DNA of 64,000 bases from JAOUEA01 sp963734685. GTDB taxonomy: Bacteria; Actinomycetota; UBA4738; HRBIN12. Shown one piece after another: positions 25,340-34,213 of the stretch (positions are counted from its first letter, which is position 1; each line of letters starts with the position of its first letter). The stretch spans positions 186,001 to 250,000 of the forward strand of contig CAVTIC010000001.1 in NCBI GenBank assembly GCA_963734685.1, in the 5' to 3' direction. A program made the translations under genes and the position numbers. Under the pieces are notes generated by a model, which made no database searches, was not told the DNA's origin, and worked only from the letters and a program-made list of their open reading frames with translations.

Positions 25340-26164
25340 TCAGACGCGCAGTGCCTTGAACCGGCGTGTCGTCGCGGTCATCGCGACCTCGGTGGGGAGC
25401 CGCTCCATGCTCGACGCCCCGAAGAACCCGGCGACCCCGTCGGTCCGCTCCAAGACGTAGCCGGCATCGTCGGGCTCGGCGATCGGCCCGCCGTGGCAGA
25501 GCACGATCACGTCGGAACGAACCTCGACGGCGGCGTCCCGGATCGCCTGGATCGCGACGACGCACTCGTCGAGCGATCGGCCGGATCCCGCGCCGATCGC
25601 GCCACCGGTCGTGAGACCCATGTGCGCCACCAGGACGTCGGCGCCGGCCTCGGTCATCGCCCGGGCGTCTTCCGACGAGAACACGTACGGCGTGGTCAGG
25701 AGCTCCAGGTCGTGGGCCTGCCGGATCGTCTCGACCTCGAGGCCGTACCCCATGCCGGTCTCCTCGAGGTGCTGTCGGAACGTGCCGTCCACCAGCCCGA
25801 CGGTCGGGAAGTTCTGGACCCCGGAGAACCCGATCGCCTTCAGCTCCGCGAGGAAGACCGGCATCAGGCGGAACGGGTCCGTGCCGCAGACACCGGCCAG
25901 CACCGGCGTGTCGTGCACGACCGGCAACACTTCGGCGGCCATCTCGACCACGATCGCGTTCGCGTCCCCGTAGGGCATCAGGCCGGCGAGCGAGCCGCGA
26001 CCGGCCATGCGGTATCGGCCGGAGTTGTAGATGATGATCAGGTCCACCCCGCCGGCCTCGGCGCACTTCGCGCTCAGACCGGTGCCGGCACCGGCGCCGA
26101 CGATCGCGGCGCCGCTCGCGATCTGGGAACGCAGGCGCTCGAGGACCACTTCGCGCACGATCAT
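25340..26164 (-). CDS. PEP-hydrolase-like TIM-barrel protein (partner of Tm-1-like protein)
   Basis: 274 residues of the TIM-barrel family (Pfam PEP_hydrolase type) found fused to or beside Tm-1-like proteins. Typical strings are AIVGAGAGTGLSAKCAEAGG, DLIIIYNSGRYRMAG, VLAGVCGTDPF, GVQNFPTVGL, and VIVLCHGGPIAEPDDA. Family members bind a phosphorylated or carboxylated ligand; biochemical data are scarce. The start overlaps the stop of the Tm-1-like gene by four bases (ATGA), so the two are translationally coupled and probably form one functional unit. Read from operator site 9. Confidence 0.9.
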   Translation of the reverse strand: MIVREVVLERLRSQIASGAAIVGAGAGTGLSAKCAEAGGVDLIIIYNSGRYRMAGRGSLAGLMPYGDANAIVVEMAAEVLPVVHDTPVLAGVCGTDPFRLMPVFLAELKAIGFSGVQNFPTVGLVDGTFRQHLEETGMGYGLEVETIRQAHDLELLTTPYVFSSEDARAMTEAGADVLVAHMGLTTGGAIGAGSGRSLDECVVAIQAIRDAAVEVRSDVIVLCHGGPIAEPDDAGYVLERTDGVAGFFGASSMERLPTEVAMTATTRRFKALRV

Positions 26165-27375
26165 CCGGCCTCACGCAGCATCTCGTGTAGGCGGTCGGCC
26201 ATCGCGAGCGCGAACCGAGGGTCGTTCACGTCCATGTCGAGCTCGTGTAGCTCCACGTTCGGGCCCAGGTGCTCCCGCACCGCCGAGAAGAGCGCCTCGT
26301 CGGCCTCGGGGTCGTGGAACGGCTGGCCCTCGGTCGCGATCATCGAGACGCCCCGCAGCGGCACGAACAAGGCCGTCGGGCCAGTCGCGGCGCTGAGCTT
26401 TCGGGCGACGCGAGCGCCGAGCTCGGCGCACTCCTTGGGCGTCGTCCGCATCAGGGTCACGCTCGGGTTGTGGACGTACAGGTTCCTCGAGCGGAAGCGC
26501 TCGGGCACAGTCTCCATCGGCCCGAAGTTCACCATGTCCAGGGCGCCGAGCGAGACCACCTGCGGCACGCCGACCTTCCCGGCCACCTGGAGCCGCTCTG
26601 GGTGCGCCGCAAGGACGCCGCCGACGAGCTCGTCGCACAGCTCGGTCGTGGTCACGTCGAGCACGCCGACGATGAACCCCGCCCGCACCAGCTCCTCCAT
26701 CGACTGGCCACCGGTGCCGGTCTGGTGAAAGACGAGCACCTCGTACCCAAGCTCCTCGAGCTGCTCGCGCGCCGCCGTCACGCACGGGGTCGTGACGCCG
26801 AACATCGACGCCCCGATCAGCGGCCGCGCCTCCCCCTGCTCGGGGATCGATGCCAAGGCCATGCCGGCGATCGCCGCGGCCGCGTTCCCGATGACGCGTG
26901 CGGAGATCTGGTTCACGCCGGCGATGTCGACGACGGAGTTCATCATCGCGATGTCCACCGCCCCCACGTACGGGCGCGTGTCGCCCGATCCCACCGTGGA
27001 CACCATCAGCTTCGGTACCCCGACGGGCAGGCGCTGCATCGCGTACGTGACGAGCGACGTGCCACCGGTGCCGCCCATACCGACGACCCCGTCGAGCCGC
27101 CCTTCCTCGTGGAGGCGCTCCACGATCTCGCCCGCGCCTCGGGCCATCGTCTCCACGGCCGCGCCGCGATCGCCCGCGGCGGCCAGTTCCCCGACATCGG
27201 CCCCCGCCGCGCGCGCGACCTCCTGGCGCGACACGTCGGCCTCGATCGCCGGTTCCCCCTGCACACCGGCGTCCACGAGGATCACATCGGCCCCGTGCTC
27301 GACCAACCGGTCGCGAAGGAAGGCGTACTCCGCACCCTTCGTGTCCAGCGTGCCGATCGCGACGACGGTTCCCAC
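26161..27375 (-). CDS. Tm-1-like ATP-binding protein (UPF0261)
   Basis: 404 residues with the family start VVAIGTLDTKGAEYAFLRD, the Gly-rich VVGMGGTGGTSLVTYAM, and MVSTVGSGDTRPYVG. The plant homologue Tm-1 binds a viral replicase; the N-terminal domain binds ATP. Bacterial roles are unknown. Here it is fused in function, not in sequence, to the following PEP-hydrolase-like gene; the plant and fungal proteins carry both domains in one chain. GTG 27375 is 11 bases from operator site 9 with TACCAT between them, so the message may be nearly leaderless. Its presence in a sugar regulon suggests a role in handling a sugar-acid intermediate. Confidence 0.92.
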   Translation of the reverse strand: MGTVVAIGTLDTKGAEYAFLRDRLVEHGADVILVDAGVQGEPAIEADVSRQEVARAAGADVGELAAAGDRGAAVETMARGAGEIVERLHEEGRLDGVVGMGGTGGTSLVTYAMQRLPVGVPKLMVSTVGSGDTRPYVGAVDIAMMNSVVDIAGVNQISARVIGNAAAAIAGMALASIPEQGEARPLIGASMFGVTTPCVTAAREQLEELGYEVLVFHQTGTGGQSMEELVRAGFIVGVLDVTTTELCDELVGGVLAAHPERLQVAGKVGVPQVVSLGALDMVNFGPMETVPERFRSRNLYVHNPSVTLMRTTPKECAELGARVARKLSAATGPTALFVPLRGVSMIATEGQPFHDPEADEALFSAVREHLGPNVELHELDMDVNDPRFALAMADRLHEMLREAG

Positions 27376-27385
27376 GTCGGGGGTA

Positions 27386-27399
27386 TGGTAACGTTCTCA
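27386..27399 (-). promoter_or_regulatory. Island operator, site 9
   Basis: TGGTAACGTTCTCA on plus, TGAGAACGTTACCA on minus. It lies immediately upstream of the Tm-1-like gene and overlaps the stop codon (27397-27399) of the GH67-like gene, so it separates two minus-strand units. Confidence 0.8.
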
Positions 27400-30028
27400 G
27401 GTTCTCGCGCGCAAGCCGGGCCGCACGACGTGGTACGGCTGGGCCGACAGCTCCGGCCCCAGGCCCGGGTACAGCCAGGCCCGACCGCCGTCGGCGCGCA
27501 CGACGACGTGGTACTGGAGCGCGCGGTCCGTCCCGCCGTACGCTCCCGGGATCGCGACGGCGAACCCTCCCTCGACGGGTTCCATCTCGACCTCGACGTA
27601 CGGTTCGGCCTGGTTCACGTGCCGGTAGCGGAGCGCGGCGCCGACGACGTCCGGGTCGGAGGTCTCCAGCACGATCGGCAGATCCTCACCAGGGACGAAC
27701 GTGCGCGGCGGGTCGTGCGACACGTCCGGGAGCGGCGGTCGACGACCGCGTCTCTTCTCTCGGCGACGTCCGCGACGTGAGCCGCGGCCAGCGCCTCCAT
27801 CGCGCCGAGGTCGTCGTCGATCGCCGGGAGTCGGTCCGCCCAGCTCCCCCGCAGCCAGGCCTGCGTGCCGTACGTGAGGTCCGACGAGTACACACCCCCG
27901 GCGGCAGCGACCACGTCCGCCCAGGCGCCCCGCGCCGATCGGTGCGCCTCGAGCGCCGCGACCAGCACCGCGCGGCCACCGGAGAGCCGGTACCGCTCGT
28001 ACGCGACGCCGGCGCGCAGCTTCCCCGCGAAGAACCGCCCGAGGGCGGCCTGGATCGCGACGTCCACGATGAGCCGGCGCACCTCGACCGGTGGTCCCGA
28101 CGACGCCGCGTCGACGCGAGCGAGCGCTGCCGCGGCCTCGGCCGCGAGCCGCTCGAGCCACGCGGCCACTTCGAGCGCGGAGTATCGCCCGTCGGCGACG
28201 CCGACCTCGAGCTCCCGCGCCGACTCCTCGGCCGTCAGGAAGACCTCCGGGTCGAGCGGGCTGACGGTGCCGAACCGCTTCGGCTCGGGCGTGTCGTAGT
28301 AGTGCGTCTCGACGGAGCCGTCGCCGCCGATGATCGCGATGTCCGTGTAGACCTCGGGCCAGTAGTAGTTGTTCGAGGCCGACGGGTGGTGCGCGCTGGT
28401 GACGAGCGGCAGGATCCGGCTCGCGCTCGCGAGCGCGGCCTCGGCAGGCTCCGCGAACGACCCCAACGTCGTGCGCAGCGAACGCCGCCACCCCTCGGGC
28501 GAGGCGTCCGGATCGTAGAGCAGCCGCCCGTACAACCTGAACGTGTACGCGTGCCGCTCCCAGTCGTCGGCGGTGCCGAGTGAGGCGTCGGCGTACCCGT
28601 CCCGACGCGCGTCGGGGTGCGCCGGTCGCCTCCCGGCCTTCCAGCGAGAGCGGCTCACACCATTCGAGTCCCTCGCTCCCCGCGATGCCCACGTTGCGCC
28701 CGAATCCCGGCCGCCATCGCGGGATCGCCCCACAGGAGCATCCGCTGTGACCCAGGCCAGATGCGGAACACGACGTCGTACGGGCGGTCCTCGCGCAGGA
28801 AGTCGCCGTAGCTGTAGCGGGTGAAGGGACGCGTGCCCTCGCAGACGTTCATGAATCCCGCCTTGCCCTCGGTCTCCTGATCGCGATCGGTCGGCAGGCG
28901 ATCGAGCTCGCGCATCGCCGCCTGGTGGTACGGCAGCCCCATGTGCTCGGCCGAGAACTTCGGCGAGACTGTGAGCGGGCAGGCCGGTCGCGACCGCGAG
29001 GTCGAGGGTCTCCTGGTCGAGCCCCTTCGCGTGCAGGTCGAGCTCGATCGGGCGGCCCGACGCGGACGATGCCGTCGAAGACCTTCTTCCAGAAGTCCCA
29101 GCTGCGCTCGGGCACGCCGCTCTCGCCGTGCGTGCGGAGCGTGAGCCCGCCGATCGAGGGGCACGCGTCGAGCAGGATCCCGATCGCCTCGCCGCAGTAC
29201 GCGGCGTGCCGATCGGCATCGAGCCCCTCGATCGTGTACGGGGCGTCCTCGCTCTCGAACCACCGGAACGCGTGCGTCCACATGCCGAACCGGAACTCCA
29301 GCCCCCGGGCGACGGCCTCGTCCGAGATGAATCGCAGCATCGCCAGGTTCCGATCGCGCTCCTCGTCGGACAGTTGCGGGACGCGGACCCCCGACCCGGG
29401 CACGTCAACGAGGAAGGGGTAGGCGAAGTAGAGGTACGGGTCCATGATCCGCCACGGGAAGTTGTAACCGAGCCCCACCATCAGGTTGACGCGGTTGAAA
29501 CGCTGGGCCACGACCATCGACAGATACCGGCGCCAGAACCCCTCGTCGTGGAACCAGGGCTTGTCGTGGACCTCGCTCGTGAAGAGCCGTGCCACGCTCC
29601 GCACCGGGTTGGCCGGCCGCTCGACGGCCGGAGTGTCGACCCGCATCGCCTCGAGCGGGTCGTCCCCGTGCTCGACCCGATCGGCCAGTTCGAGCACCGC
29701 GTAGACGAGACCCCGGACGTCGGATCCGGTCACGAGCAGCTCGACCCGCAGCGCCCGGGACGAGCCCGAGCGCCTCGGCGACCCGGGGGATCGAGACGCC
29801 GGCGGCGCTCAGAACCGGGCGGGCGGCCGGATGCTCGGCGCCGGCGACGACGAGCCGGGTCGTCGCTTCGGTGGCCGACGCGTCGGACGGCCCGACCGCG
29901 ATGCCGCGCGCCTGCACCGCCGACCGGAGCCGGCCGATCGCCCACGCGACCGGTGGTGAGCTCGCCGTGCCGTCGTCCGGGTCGCTGACGATCGCGATCC
30001 CGTCGTGGAACCCCGGCCTCGCCCTCAT
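27397..30028 (-). CDS. GH67/GH115-like glycosidase (alpha-glucuronidase-like), frameshifted
   Basis: About 875 codons. The N-terminal small alpha/beta domain shows TTRLVVAGAEHPAARPVLS and DVRGLVYAVLELADRVEHG, the fold that precedes the barrel in GH20/GH67/GH115 enzymes. The barrel includes FNRVNLMVGLGYNFPW, FMWTHAF-type strands (EFRFGMWTHAFRWFE), GGLTLRTHGESGVPE, YDVVFRIWPGSQRMLLWGD and SASNNYYWPEVYTDIA. A helical region and a C-terminal beta domain (LQYHVVVRADGGRAW) follow. Related enzymes release glucuronic acid from glycans. It is a distant relative of the protein at 49309. ATG 30028 is six bases from operator site 10. Breaks near 29770, 29065, 28975, 28690, 28625 and 27740. Confidence 0.65.
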
Positions 30029-30033
30029 CGGTG

Positions 30034-30047
30034 TGGGAACGATATCA
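30034..30047 (+). promoter_or_regulatory. Island operator, site 10
   Basis: TGGGAACGATATCA followed by T. It lies between the divergent GH67-like (start 30028, minus, six bases away) and GHL6-like (start 30097, plus) genes. Confidence 0.85.
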
Positions 30048-30096
30048 TGTCGCCTTCCGGATCCTGGGCCGTCCAGCCCGAGGGAGGACCGACGTC

Positions 30097-31889
30097 ATGG
30101 ACTGGTACCGGCACGTCCAGTTCGTCGCAGCCGTGGCGATGCCCGACGACGTCGCGGCCGAGTACGGCACGACCGTCAATGGCATGTGGGCCGACCCCGA
30201 GCGTCTGTCGGGCGACGACGTCGCCGACGCGCAGGCTCGGGGTCGCCGGGTGCTCTTCTCGGTCCCGATGATCGCCCTGACCCCGGAGGTGTACGAGGCG
30301 CCGGAGACCAGCGTCCTCATCGACGAGGTCTGCCTCGACATCGAGGGCCGGCCGTCGGAGTGCGACTGGTACTACTGGGAGTCGAAGCCGGTCTACGCCG
30401 CGTGCATCTACAGCGACTCGTTCCGCGACTACCTGATGACACGGTGCCGCGACGGCGTCGACAAGGGCATGGACGTCGTGAACCTCGACGAGATCATGAC
30501 CGGCATCGGCTTGATGGACCTCGATCCAGGAGGGACCGGCTTCTGCCGGCGCTGCCTCGACCGGTTCCGGGCATCCGCGGGGACGACCGACGAGCCCGAG
30601 GTCACGGCGCTCGACGACGACGGGTTCCGGACGGCTCTGCGAGCCGACGACGAGCTGTACGGGCGGTACCGCCGGCTCCACGAGCAGGCGGCGTTCGGCG
30701 TGATGATCGCGTTCATCGACGAGCTCCGTGCGTACGCCGACCGGGTACACCCCTCGTTCGCGATCAGCGCGAACGTCGGGTACCTCGGCGACCTGGTGCG
30801 GTCGTTCGGGCCGCTCTGGGGCTGCGGGTGGGGCCGCCACCTCGACTTCGTGCTGCTGGAGCAGCACTACCGCGTCGAGGCCGGGGGGCCGCACGAGCTG
30901 CTGCCCCGAGGATCGTTCGCGGCGAGCTACCGCCTCGGATCGGCGCTCGACGGTTCCCCCGCCTGGATCTGTCCCAGCATCACGGTGCCTCGTCAGCTCG
31001 CGGGGCAGCAGCGCACGACCTACTACCTGCTGATGTTCCTCGAGGCGTACGCGAACGGGGGTCGGTGGGGCTACTACTGGTGGCCCGGCGTCGACGCGGC
31101 CACCCGGCTCGCCGCGACCGCGCCGGAGGCCCTGAAGATCTGGATCCGATTCATCGACGGGAACCGCGACCTGTACGAGGGCGCGACCACGCGGAACGAG
31201 CTGGCGATCCTGTACGCGGACGGACCGATCCTCGAGCACCCGGAAGGGCACGCGTCGTACCTCGCGCTCGCCCAGGCGCTCGCGGAACGGAGCGTGCAGT
31301 TCGACGTGCTCTACGGCGGCGACGGACGCTTCAACCCCGACGCGCTCGACCCCGATGCGCTCGCACGGTACCGGACGATCCTGGTCCCGGAAGCCCGCGA
31401 CCTGGGCCGGCGGCCGGTGGCCGCATTGGAGAGCTTCGCGCGGGCGGGCGGGAACATCGTCACGTTCTCCGAGAGCCCGATCGCGCAGGGGCTCTCCACG
31501 TCGGCGGACCGCGAGGTGCTCACGAGGTTCTGGCGCGAGTACCTCGACGCCGACCGCGAGCGGATCGTCGACGCGTTCGCGGGGATGCCGGCGGAGCGGA
31601 TCGAGGTCTCGGACCCCTCGGTCCGAGTGACGCACACGGTCGCCGGCCGGCGGACGTGCTGCACGTGCTGCACGTGCTGGCCCTCGGCTACGACGAGTCG
31701 GCCGACGCCGTCGCCCCCGTCCGGGACCTCGAGCTGCGCATGCCGTGGTCGGAGGGAGACGACCCCAAGGTCTCGCTCGTCACCCCCGGCGGGGAGCGCC
31801 CGCTCACCACGTCGATCGAGCGGGGGCAGTTGCGTGTGGTGGTACCGGAGCTCGACCCCTACGCGCTGCTCGTCGCCGACGCGTCCTGA
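30097..31889 (+). CDS. GHL6-like putative glycosidase, one frameshift
   Basis: About 597 residues. It starts MDWYRHVQFVAAVAMPDDVA after AGGGAGG. The barrel has VLIDEVCLDIEGRPSECDWYYW, MDVVNLDEIMTGIGLMDLD (a likely catalytic acidic strand), TGFCRRCLDRFRASAG (the paired-Cys segment also seen in its relatives) and NGGRWGYYWWPGVD. An amidotransferase-like domain follows (FDVLYGGDGRFNPD, YRTILVPEARDLG, GGNIVTFSESPIAQG). Near 31655 a G is missing in CGGCGGACG; restoring it joins VAGR to VLHVLHVLALGYDES, and the protein ends at 31889. Hypothetical glycoside hydrolase with a GH42-like trimerisation domain. Regulated by operator site 10. Confidence 0.75.
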
Positions 31890-31908
31890 TCGCCGATCGG
31901 GGGATCGA

Positions 31909-32823
31909 TCACGGTTCCACCACGTACGGCTCGAGCCAGTCCGGGATCGAGCGTCCGGGTAGCCGCACGAACGGCGGCTCCAGCTCGGGCACGGCGTCGA
32001 GCTCGGCCGCGATCGAGCTGGCATCGGCGCTCGCGGCACGGCGCTCCGCCTCGATCAACAGCGGCAGGAGGCGCACGTCCCCGGCCGTCGCGATCCCGGT
32101 CGCCGCCGGCCGGGCGAGCGCGAACGCGACGGCCGCGTCGACCGCCGCCTGCGCGTCGAGCGGCTCGTACCACGTCTCGTACCGACGAGCCTCGCCGACG
32201 CGCCAGAGGTTGCGCGCGATCGCCTTGATGAACATCAGCCCGGCGTCCTGCGCGCGGACCTCGTCCTCGAGCGCCTCGAGGTCGTGGCGGTATCCGGGCT
32301 CCCGGCAGAGGCGGTAGTTGCAGGGGGTGAGCACGGTGTCGAACGGGAACCGGCGCAGTGCCTCCAGGTGGACCGCAGGCGCCCGCATCCCGTGACCCGT
32401 GATGCCGATCCCCCCGACCAGTCCCTCGTCGCGGGCGCGGATCGCGCCGTCGAGCGCGCCGCCCGTCGCGGTGACCTCGCCGAGATCGTCCAGATCGCAG
32501 ACGGCGTGCAGCTGGATCAGGTCGAGCCGGTTCACCCGGAGCCGCTCGAGGGAGCGCCGGATCGAGTCGTACGCGTCGGTGGCGGTCCGATCACCCGTCT
32601 TGCTCGCAAGGAAGATCCGGTCGCGGATCCTCGCCATCAACGGGCCGAGACGCAGCTCTGAATCCCCGTACCCCGCGGCCGTGTCGAGGTGGTTGATCCC
32701 GGCGCCGAGCGCCATCTCGATCGAGGCGTCGGCCACGGCCTGCGACACGTCGCCGAGCGCGGCGCCCCCGTAGATCAGCACGCTGCTCCGATGCTCGAGC
32801 CGACCGAGCCTCCGTCGCTCCAT
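31909..32823 (-). CDS. Aldo/keto reductase (short form)
   Basis: 304 residues. The tetrad is Asp47 and Tyr52 (LDTAAGYGDSE), Lys75 (LASKTGD) and His106 (LIQLHAVCD). It lacks the usual C-terminal NADP(H) loop form and ends soon after ATGIATAGDVRLL, resembling the Fe-S-lacking members of the short aldo/keto reductase group. ATG 32823 is chosen; the frame extends back through the operator at 32867. It converges with the GHL6-like gene 20 bases away. Operator site 11 lies 44 bases upstream, oriented toward it. Confidence 0.9.
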   Translation of the reverse strand: MERRRLGRLEHRSSVLIYGGAALGDVSQAVADASIEMALGAGINHLDTAAGYGDSELRLGPLMARIRDRIFLASKTGDRTATDAYDSIRRSLERLRVNRLDLIQLHAVCDLDDLGEVTATGGALDGAIRARDEGLVGGIGITGHGMRAPAVHLEALRRFPFDTVLTPCNYRLCREPGYRHDLEALEDEVRAQDAGLMFIKAIARNLWRVGEARRYETWYEPLDAQAAVDAAVAFALARPAATGIATAGDVRLLPLLIEAERRAASADASSIAAELDAVPELEPPFVRLPGRSIPDWLEPYVVEP

Positions 32824-32866
32824 CACCGTTCCCCCACCTCGCGCCGACATCCACCGACGATCCCAA

Positions 32867-32880
32867 TGGTATCGTTCCCA
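32867..32880 (-). promoter_or_regulatory. Island operator, site 11
   Basis: TGGTATCGTTCCCA on plus, TGGGAACGATACCA on minus, followed by T (TACCAT). It lies between the divergent aldo/keto reductase (start 32823) and amidase (start about 32942). Confidence 0.85.
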
Positions 32881-32941
32881 CATCCAGGCGGGGCCGGGTG
32901 CGTTGGCCTGGCGGCGGGAGCGGACGACGGGGCGGGACGGC

Positions 32942-34213
32942 ATGGCCGGCCGACATCGGAACGAAGGCGCCGAGCGCCGGACGGCCTCGGATCACCCTCG
33001 GGTCGTGGTCGCGCTCGAGCGGCTCGACGCGGTCGACGCCGAGCTCGGAGCGTTCGTCGACGAGTCGGACCGCCGTGGTCGACTGGGGTCGACGGAGGTC
33101 GCCACCGGGTTCCTCCATGGGGTCGCGGTCGGCGTGAAGGACCTGTACCGGGTCGCCGGGCTGTCGACCCGAGCGGGCTCGCGGCTGCCCCCGGAGCTCT
33201 TCGAACGCGGGCAGTCCGCCGTCGTCACACGCCTCGTGGGGGCCGGTGCCGTGGTGCTCGGGAAGACGGCGATGGACGAGTTCGCCTACTGCGAGCCCCC
33301 GGCGACGAGGAATCCCCTCGATCCTCGACGAACCCCGGGCGGGTCGAGCGGCGGCTCCGCAGCCGCGGTCGCCGCGGGGATCTGCCCGATCTCGATCGGA
33401 TCCCAGACGCTCCAGTCGGTGCTCGTGCCGGCCGCGTACTGCGGGGTGATCGGATTCAAGCCGACGTACGGGCGGCTCGCGTTCGACGGGGTGCCGCTCG
33501 CCCCCTCGATCGACACGGTCGGATTCCTCTCCAGATCCGTCGACGATCTGCGGGCGGTCGCGGCAGAGGTCCTGCCGGGCTGGATCGAGCCGGAAGCGCC
33601 GACCCGACCCGTGCTCGGGATTCCGTACGCGTGGGGACCGCATCGGGAGGTGGGCGATGCATGGCGAGCGTTCTAGGAGCACGCCGAGACGCTGCGCTCC
33701 CGGGACTTCGAGATGCGGCGGGTCGACCTGCCCTGGACGGATGACGACGATCGCCTCGTCTGGGAGCAGCGGACGCTCGACCTCCTCCACGGGGAGATGG
33801 CGCGCGTCCACGCGCCATGGTTCGATCGATACGCGCACCTCTACCGGCCCGGCACGGCCCGCGGCGTCCTGCACGGCCGAGGCATCGAGCCCGCCCGGGT
33901 CGATCGCTGCCGCGAGGCCCGAGACACGCTCGCCGACCTGCTGGTCGACGGCGCCGCGAGTGCGGGCATCGATGCGTGGATCTGCCCGACCGCCCCCGGC
34001 CCGGCACCGGTCGGCGCCCAGCAGGCCGGGTTCAGCTGGATGACCGGCCTCTGGTCGTACGCGGGCCTGCCGTCGATCACCGTGCCGGTGACCGACCGCG
34101 GCGAGACGCTCCCCCGCGGGGTCCAGCTGGTGAGCCGACCCGGGACCGACGAGGCGTTGGTGGCGTGGGCCGGCGTCGTCGCCGACGCGCTGCGGCCTCA
34201 GGGTCGGACGTGA
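32942..34213 (+). pseudogene. Amidase (amidase-signature family) with internal TAG
   Basis: About 423 codons of an amidase-signature enzyme. The catalytic Lys is in GVAVGVKDLYRV, the cis-Ser in TPGGSSGGSAAAVAAG, and the nucleophile Ser region reads ISIGSQTLQSVLVPAAYCG, where most relatives have GSDTGGSIR; so the nucleophile Ser is present but the loop is altered. At 33674-33676 a TAG interrupts the same frame (WRAF-stop-EHAETLRSRDF), after which the protein continues normally to 34213 (SWMTGLWSYAGLPSITVPV). Either a nonsense mutation or a base error. It overlaps the next gene (GTGA), so both share operator site 11. Start uncertain (ATG 32942 or TTG 32903). Confidence 0.75.

Noticed and set aside
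31660..31690. Short repeated GTGCTGCAC units, possible microsatellite
   Set aside because: They encode a plausible VLHVLHVLA segment of the glycosidase; the repeat is only about two and a half units and only marks where the consensus slipped.
33674..33676. TAG in the amidase as a possible recoded (pyrrolysine-type) codon
   Set aside because: No pyrrolysine genes, no family precedent at this position, and the window has a high error rate; nonsense mutation or base error is simpler.
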